Below, piece after piece: positions 47,458-51,392 of a stretch of 51,392 nucleotides of DNA; the stretch's first letter is position 1, and each line of letters begins with the position of its first letter. The stretch lies in the IMG/VR virus record IMGVR_UViG_3300049491_000696, positions 1 through 51,392 of that record; one strand, written 5' to 3'. The position numbers and the translations under genes were made by a program. Origin of the DNA: a virus. The notes under the pieces are model-generated. The model worked only from the letters and a program-made list of their open reading frames with translations, ran no database searches and was not told the DNA's origin.

Positions 47458-47729
47458 GGGGTGTCCTGAGCGTCCCGGAGACTCTACAGGTCCGTGGGGG
47501 CGGGCCCACGCCTGACGGGGGCCAGTTGGTGGCGGTGGTGGACGGGCCGATGGCCGGGCAGTGGTACACCCTCGCCGACTGGTGGGGGCGGTGCGCAGCC
47601 GCTGAACGGATGACCAGCGTCGGGCAACCGCCCGGGGCGTGTCTCGGGTACCGGGTCGCGACCGCCGCGACGGTCCCGCATCCCTCCGGTGACGGCAGGG
47701 CCGGTCAGGCCGCGAGGTGGGAACGGTGA
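47454..47729 (+). CDS. Hypothetical protein (91 aa)
   Basis: The sequence (LQVRGGGPTPDGGQLVAVVDGPMAGQWYTLADWWGRCAAAERM) is compact and resembles short beta-sheet proteins found in actinophage early regions. I do not recognise the family. GTG 47454 and the following GTG are both overlapping coupling points. Confidence 0.65.
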   Translation: MRGVLSVPETLQVRGGGPTPDGGQLVAVVDGPMAGQWYTLADWWGRCAAAERMTSVGQPPGACLGYRVATAATVPHPSGDGRAGQAARWER

Positions 47730-48118
47730 CCGCCATCGACGAGGACGTTGTGACCGCTGCCGTTGACCTGGTCGGCCGTTCCGGCGCCACATCCCTACAG
47801 GTCGGCTACCTGCACGACGACGTGCCCACCGACGAGGCTGGCTGGTATGCGCACGCCCAGTACCGGGGCGCCCGGATCATCGCGGAGAACCATCGGGGGC
47901 CGGTGGAGGCGTGTGAGGCGCTGGCCCGTCGGCTGCTGACTGGCGCGAAGTGCGCGCACTGTTCGGGGCTGGTCGCCCTGTCCAGCCGGGGTGCCGCGTT
48001 CTACCCGGGTGCCGTGTTGGTCGACGGCAGCGAGTTCGCGGAGGGAGATGCGCGGGCCCGGCCGCAGTGCCGGTGGACCCGCCGGGGGCAGACGTGGAAG
48101 CGCGGGTGTGAGCGGTGA
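47726..48118 (+). CDS. Hypothetical Cys-containing protein (130 aa)
   Basis: The protein is well formed: TAAVDLVGRSGATSLQVGYLHDDVPTDEAGWYAHAQYRGARII and KCAHCSGLVALSSRGAAFYPGAVLVDG. CAHC and a later C...C pair suggest a zinc site. GTG 47726 overlaps the previous stop (GTGA); GTG 47717 is a less likely start. Confidence 0.7.
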   Translation: MTAIDEDVVTAAVDLVGRSGATSLQVGYLHDDVPTDEAGWYAHAQYRGARIIAENHRGPVEACEALARRLLTGAKCAHCSGLVALSSRGAAFYPGAVLVDGSEFAEGDARARPQCRWTRRGQTWKRGCER

Positions 48119-48279
48119 GGCACGCGAATCCGGTGCCTGCGGAGTCCCGGTTCCGGGCGGGGTTCGGGGTCGTCACGGTCGGGGTGCTGTTGGTGTTGGT
48201 GGCGCCGAAGACGGCCGGGTGGGTGTGGCTGGTCGTGTTCGGCGGCGGGGTCGCTGTGGCGGGGTGGGTCGCGCCGTGA
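48115..48279 (+). CDS. Small two-helix membrane protein (54 aa)
   Basis: GTG 48115 overlaps the previous stop. The protein has two hydrophobic segments (FGVVTVGVLLVLVAP and VWLVVFGGGVAVAGWVA) separated by KTAGW. Small early membrane proteins in phages can exclude other phages or affect host membranes; this cannot be assigned further. Confidence 0.62.
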   Translation: MRHANPVPAESRFRAGFGVVTVGVLLVLVAPKTAGWVWLVVFGGGVAVAGWVAP

Positions 48280-48635
48280 CCGGGGCGGGAGACGCGGGGT
48301 CCGTGTGGAGCGGCCAGCTAAACCGTGTTACGTCTGCCGGGGAGGACGGAGGTGTCCCCCAGGCAGGGCCCGGCGGTTCCGGGCCGTCTACGCGGCGCCC
48401 ACGGAGTCAGCTGCTGATCCGTCACGGCGCGTGCGGCAAATGGTGGACGGGCGCCAGCAACGGGCACTGCTCCGGCTGCCACGAGACGTTCAGCCGGGGC
48501 GCGTTCGACCGGCACCAGCGGATACACCGGGGCGTGGTCACGTGCTCCACGGACGGCCTGACCGCCCGACCCCAGCCGTGGGGGACGTTGTGGACGCTGC
48601 CCGGCGGGTACTGGCCGGAAAGGGACGCCACATGA
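48276..48635 (+). CDS. FDXHR-type zinc-binding protein
   Basis: The 119-residue protein contains a disordered N-terminal half and then HGACGKWWTGASNGHCSGCHETFSRGAFDRHQRIHRG: CxxC knuckle followed by AFDRHQR, matching the FDXHR family of phage zinc-binding proteins. This fold is close to C2H2 fingers. GTG 48276 overlaps the preceding stop. Role unknown. Confidence 0.78.
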   Translation: MTGAGDAGSVWSGQLNRVTSAGEDGGVPQAGPGGSGPSTRRPRSQLLIRHGACGKWWTGASNGHCSGCHETFSRGAFDRHQRIHRGVVTCSTDGLTARPQPWGTLWTLPGGYWPERDAT

Positions 48636-49009
48636 CCGGCGACTACCGGATCCTCGTTACAGGTTCCCGGGACTGGACAGACACGGACCTCATCCGGGAC
48701 GCGTTGATGGCCGCGACGGTGGATGTCCCCGACGCCCGGGTCGTGGTCGTGCACGGTGGGGCGGGAGGCGCGGACACGATCGCGGACCGGTTGGCGCTCA
48801 GGTTGGGGTGGCGGCGGGAACCCCACCCCGCGGACTGGGCCCGGTACGGGCGCCGCGCCGGACCGCTCCGCAACGACGCCATGGTGGCGTTGGGTGCGGA
48901 CCTGTGCCTGGCGTTCATCCTCGACCGCTCGCCCGGCGCTTCCCACTGCTGGAGCCGGGCCCGGTACGCGGGGATCCCCGACGTCCCCTACCACCGGTCC
49001 ACGCCGTGA
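48632..49009 (+). CDS. SLOG/DUF2493-type nucleotide-binding protein
   Basis: The 125-residue protein has YRILVTGSRDWTDTDLIRDAL and VVVHGGAGGADTIADRLALRLGW, the two Gly-rich motifs of the DUF2493/YspA branch of the SLOG superfamily, which binds nucleotide-like ligands such as ADP-ribose derivatives. In phages it is thought to act in NAD/nucleotide metabolism or defence evasion. ATG 48632 overlaps the previous stop. Confidence 0.85.
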   Translation: MTGDYRILVTGSRDWTDTDLIRDALMAATVDVPDARVVVVHGGAGGADTIADRLALRLGWRREPHPADWARYGRRAGPLRNDAMVALGADLCLAFILDRSPGASHCWSRARYAGIPDVPYHRSTP

Positions 49010-49389
49010 CTGAGGCCGCGGCCCGAGCCGCCCTGTACGCCCGGTCCGGTGGCGTCTGCGAGTTGACCGGCGCCCGCGCTGCCGAGGCGTCGCACCGGCA
49101 GGCTCGCTCCCAGCTCGGCGGGTGGCGGCCCGCGAACCTCCTCCACCTCTCCAGCGCGGCGCACGCGTGGTTGCACGCGCACCCTGTCCAGGCGCGGGAG
49201 GGCGGGTGGCATGTCCCGTCCGGGCAGGATCCGGGAGCCGTGGCGGTGTGGCTGGAATTGCCGTGGCCGGGCTGGTGGCGGCTGGACGACCATCCCGGCG
49301 ATGGGGGCGGACACCTGATGGTCCCGGTCGATGCGGGAGCCGCCCCGGTCGGCCTCGGAGCGCTTCTTGCTGCCATCTACGTATCGTGA
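49006..49389 (+). CDS. Degenerate HNH-like protein
   Basis: The 127-residue protein looks like an HNH nuclease: GGVCELTGARAAEASHRQARSQLGGWRPANLLHLSSAAHAWLHAHP retains His, Asn and His positions, but most zinc-binding Cys of the classical CxxC ... CxxC frame are missing. Either a zinc-independent variant or an inactive relative. GTG 49006 overlaps the SLOG stop. Confidence 0.68.
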   Translation: MTEAAARAALYARSGGVCELTGARAAEASHRQARSQLGGWRPANLLHLSSAAHAWLHAHPVQAREGGWHVPSGQDPGAVAVWLELPWPGWWRLDDHPGDGGGHLMVPVDAGAAPVGLGALLAAIYVS

Positions 49390-49390
49390 T

Positions 49391-49433
49391 AGTGGACGTT
49401 CGTATTGCGCGAGTGGACGAACAATGGTAAGGT
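49391..49433 (+). promoter_or_regulatory. Early promoter with repeated operator-like octamer
   Basis: TTGCGC (49405-49410), 17-nt spacer and TAAGGT (49428-49433) form a good sigma70-type promoter. AGTGGACG occurs at 49391-49398 and 49412-49419, 21 bp apart (two helical turns); GTTCGT/ACGAAC (49398-49403 and 49417-49422) also form an inverted repeat. AAGGAG precedes the next ATG at 49470. Confidence 0.72.
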
Positions 49434-49469
49434 CTGAGGATACGGACCGCCACCGTAAGGAGACCAGGA

Positions 49470-49688
49470 ATGCCCGCCACCCTCACCACCCCGAACCCGC
49501 CCGCCGACGTCGACGAGCCCGCGTGCGACCGGTGCGGCAACCACACCAGCCCCGCCCGGTACGACTGCTGCGGCGACGACGTGTGCGGCGACTGCGAAGA
49601 CGACCACAACGCCGCCTGCGATGTCTGGGGCCAGTGGCGGGAAGAGGACTACACCGCAGACCAGGGCATCGGCGGGTGGTCCGAGTGA
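49470..49688 (+). CDS. Small Cys-rich zinc-binding protein (72 aa)
   Basis: The protein contains ACDRCGNHTSPARYDCCGDDVCGDCEDDHNAAC, seven cysteines with a histidine in between, a likely treble-clef or B-box-type zinc site. ATG 49470 is the first gene after the promoter. Its stop overlaps the GTG of the next gene. Confidence 0.78.
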   Translation: MPATLTTPNPPADVDEPACDRCGNHTSPARYDCCGDDVCGDCEDDHNAACDVWGQWREEDYTADQGIGGWSE

Positions 49689-50050
49689 CCAACATCCAGG
49701 AACTCCGATCGAGCATCGACGGCGTCGACTTCCTCGACCGGGGCCCCGTCGTCAAGTTCATCCGCGCCGCGCTCCGCGCCCGGTCCGGGAAGGCGTGGTC
49801 CGTGACCGGTGGGACCGGCACCGCCTACGGGTGGCTGTCGATCAACGTGCCACCCCAGCAGCGCGGCGGCCTCGACGGGATGCCCCCCGACGTCGCCGCT
49901 GAACTCGCAGAACTCCTCGGCTTCCACCACGCCTACACGGTGAGCCCGCAGGGCGTGAACATCCCGGACGGCCGCGACTACTACCGCGAGTACTGCTACC
50001 GCGCCGTCGGGCTGACACCACCCGTGGTCGGCCGCCCGTACTGGGACTGA
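49685..50050 (+). CDS. Conserved phage hypothetical protein (121 aa)
   Basis: The protein has IRAALRARSGKAWSVTGGTGTAYGWLSINVPPQQR, VAAELAELLGFHHAYTVSPQGVNIPDGRDYYREYCYRAVG, and ends YWD. I recognise this architecture from many actinophage and host genomes, where it has no function assigned. GTG 49685 is coupled to the zinc protein. Confidence 0.75.
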   Translation: MTNIQELRSSIDGVDFLDRGPVVKFIRAALRARSGKAWSVTGGTGTAYGWLSINVPPQQRGGLDGMPPDVAAELAELLGFHHAYTVSPQGVNIPDGRDYYREYCYRAVGLTPPVVGRPYWD

Positions 50051-50066
50051 CCACCCCACCAGACCG

Positions 50067-50109
50067 CCGGAGGGGCCCGCGGGGAGGGAAGCCCCGCCAG
50101 CCCCTCCGG
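50067..50109 (+). terminator. Double-stem hairpin between early genes
   Basis: CCGGAGGGGC (50067-50076) and GCCCCTCCGG (50100-50109) form a perfect 10-bp outer stem; GCGGGG/CCCCGC (50079-50084 and 50092-50097) is an inner stem. It could be a terminator or leader; GAAAGGAAG then leads to ATG 50138. Confidence 0.7.
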
Positions 50110-50137
50110 CCCCCGCGACGAGAAAGGAAGCCGCACG

Positions 50138-50800
50138 ATGCCGACCGCCACGTTCATCCGCCGCCTCGACAACGACAACAACGCCCCCGCCGAACAGACC
50201 ATGTGGCGTCTCGACCCGCCCATCCCCGGCCCCCACGGACCCATGGCGTGGGTGTGGGTGGTGGCATCCACGCTCAAGGACAGTCACCGGGTCGCCGCCG
50301 ACGGCCGCATCGAAGCCGGAGGGGAAGTCCTCATCTTTCCCTCCGACCCATTCACTGGTGAGGTCTCCGGTGACGAGATCCCCGGGATCGGGGGGTACGG
50401 GTTCGCTGATCCCGTGGCAGCGTTCCGCGGTGCCGGGTACCGCGTTGTCACCGAAGTCATGACCGTCGGGACCTCGCCCACCGCGCCCACCAGTCGGGGT
50501 GAGCGACGGTCCTACCTCCTGTTCGTCGCAGGCCAACTGAACCTCCGGCTCCCCGACGACGCCGACGTGTGGATCAGCGTCCAGGACGGCGAGGTCCACG
50601 CCCTGGTCCAGGAGTTCGGTGACCGGGCCCGCCCCACCGCCGAAACCATCGCAGCGGACCCGGTTGTCGAGTGGGTGAAGCAGCCCCCCACAACCCCCCA
50701 GTACGCACACATCCACCGCTGGCGAGCCGTCTACCAGGGCGCCCTCTGTGAACTGTCCGTCGTCACCACACCCACCCACCTTGAGGGGACACCGTCATGA
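50138..50800 (+). CDS. Hypothetical protein (220 aa)
   Basis: The protein has FIRRLDNDNNAPAEQTMWRLDPPIPGPHGPMAWVWVVAST, LIFPSDPFTGEVSGDEIPGIGGYGFADPVAAFRGAGY and YLLFVAGQLNLRLPDDADVWISVQDGEVHALVQEFG; the pattern is mixed alpha/beta without motif. I do not recognise a family. Its start is set by AAAGGAAG. Its stop overlaps the next ATG. Confidence 0.68.
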   Translation: MPTATFIRRLDNDNNAPAEQTMWRLDPPIPGPHGPMAWVWVVASTLKDSHRVAADGRIEAGGEVLIFPSDPFTGEVSGDEIPGIGGYGFADPVAAFRGAGYRVVTEVMTVGTSPTAPTSRGERRSYLLFVAGQLNLRLPDDADVWISVQDGEVHALVQEFGDRARPTAETIAADPVVEWVKQPPTTPQYAHIHRWRAVYQGALCELSVVTTPTHLEGTPS

Positions 50801-51392
50801 CCACCATCGCTGTCCCGGAACGTCTCGCCGTCATCGACGGCATCCAGCTCGCTGTCTGCGACCACCAGCCGGGGGACCCCACCACAGGCGCCGAGGCCTG
50901 CCTCATGGAGCTCGCGGCGTGGCTCGCCGGGGAGGACTGGTCAGACCACCCCGAGTGCGTGTCACCCGTCCTCGGGGTGATGGGCCGCGCCCTGAACGAC
51001 GGGTGGAATGACGACTGGCGGCAGAGGCTGAAGCCGTTCCTGCCTCGGATGCTTGGCACCGGTGGTGACGGGCAGGACGAGGCCCGCTCCTATCTTGCTC
51101 TGGACTGGCTGATCCGCACCTACACGCCCACCTGGTTGGGCCTTGCTGGTCTCACAGCCGAAGCGGCGGCGTTGCGGGGGCCGCGGCGGATCGTGGACCC
51201 TGCGGCTGCGGAAGCGGCAGGCCCGGTGGTCCGGAGGGCCGCCGAGGCCCCCGCCGCCGCATCCGATGCGACCCTGGGATCACCCGCCGCCGCCGTCGTC
51301 CGGGACGCCGCCGGGGCCGCCTGGGACGCCGCCTGGCACGCCGCCGCCGTCGTCCGGGACGCCGCCGGGGCCGCCTGGGACGCCGCCTGGCA
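50797..51392 (+). CDS. Ala-rich repeat protein, 3' end cut by window
   Basis: The visible 198 residues start with a compact helical domain (LAVIDGIQLAVCDHQPGDPTTGAEACLMELAAWLAGEDWSDHPECVSPVLGVMGRALND ... ARSYLALDWLIRTYTPTWL) and continue in Ala-rich repeats of 18 residues (VVRDAAGAAWDAAWHAAA). The repeat end is beyond the window. Similar AAWDAAW repeats are known in actinophage and host proteins, but the function is unknown. ATG 50797 overlaps the previous stop. Confidence 0.7.
   Translation, partial: MTTIAVPERLAVIDGIQLAVCDHQPGDPTTGAEACLMELAAWLAGEDWSDHPECVSPVLGVMGRALNDGWNDDWRQRLKPFLPRMLGTGGDGQDEARSYLALDWLIRTYTPTWLGLAGLTAEAAALRGPRRIVDPAAAEAAGPVVRRAAEAPAAASDATLGSPAAAVVRDAAGAAWDAAWHAAAVVRDAAGAAWDAAW
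51295..51392 (+). repeat. 54-bp tandem repeat, continuing beyond the window
   Basis: A 54-bp coding unit starts at 51295 and again at 51349; the 44 bases of the second copy visible are identical to the first. In protein it is an 18-residue unit. Exact identity points to recent duplication and suggests copy number may vary. Confidence 0.82.

Noticed and set aside
1-51392. CRISPR arrays, rRNA genes, insertion sequences
   Set aside because: No spaced direct repeats of CRISPR type, no rRNA-like sequence and no transposase or terminal inverted repeats were seen.

Overview
The window is most of the genome of a temperate, long-tailed (siphovirus-type) bacteriophage of a high-GC Gram-positive (actinobacterial) host, either free or as a prophage. 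The evidence is a very high GC content, mostly GTG starts, dense ATGA/GTGA stop-start overlaps, a complete head-tail-lysis gene order, a tyrosine integrase and repressor, and an attP-like segment matching the 3' half of a tRNA-Lys gene. Protein names are recognised from sequence by eye; no database was searched. Both window ends cut genes: the terminase small subunit at the left, an Ala-rich repeat protein at the right.

Layout. 1-2.2 kb: packaging (TerS fragment, TerL). 2.2-3.2 kb: two small genes and a minus-strand superinfection-immunity-like membrane protein. 3.3-8.6 kb: head (portal-MuF fusion, protease with nested scaffold, decoration protein, major capsid protein). 8.6-21.2 kb: a long, unusual stretch mixing connector genes with decoration/fibre-like proteins, a secreted protein, an Ala/Gly repeat protein and two beta-helix spikes. 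21.2-21.7 kb: a two-gene minus-strand cassette with its own sigma70-type promoter and palindromic operator. 21.9-29.9 kb: major tail protein, frameshifted tail assembly chaperones, tape measure, distal tail and hub proteins. 30.0-33.7 kb: lysis cassette (transglycosylase-type endolysin, M15-type peptidase, membrane proteins, collagen-like protein, holin candidate) closed by a strong hairpin. 33.8-34.1 kb: attP with repeated arm-type sites. 34.1-35.8 kb: integrase and repressor on the minus strand. 36.0-51.4 kb: rightward early genes: Cro-like and Xis-like proteins, Bet/RecT recombinase, RuvC-like resolvase, sliding clamp-FtsK gamma fusion, C5 cytosine methyltransferase, replication initiator, DnaB/RepA-like ATPase, then many small zinc-binding and hypothetical proteins.

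Regulation is the most striking layer. At least six places in the structural region carry a TANNNT or CATNAT hexamer, then 6-7 nt, then GGGGTTGGG (AGGGTTGGG in one), then a hairpin close to the next gene's ribosome binding site. This looks like a family of phage promoters whose transcripts begin with a conserved G-rich leader. One copy lies inside the protease gene exactly where the scaffold would start. A separate 15-bp sequence (AACGGTAAAGTCCGG) is shared by the repressor promoter and a site before the methyltransferase operon and is a good repressor operator candidate. A C-x9-C-x15-C-x2-H zinc motif occurs in the immunity protein and the portal fusion, and its end is seen in TerS.
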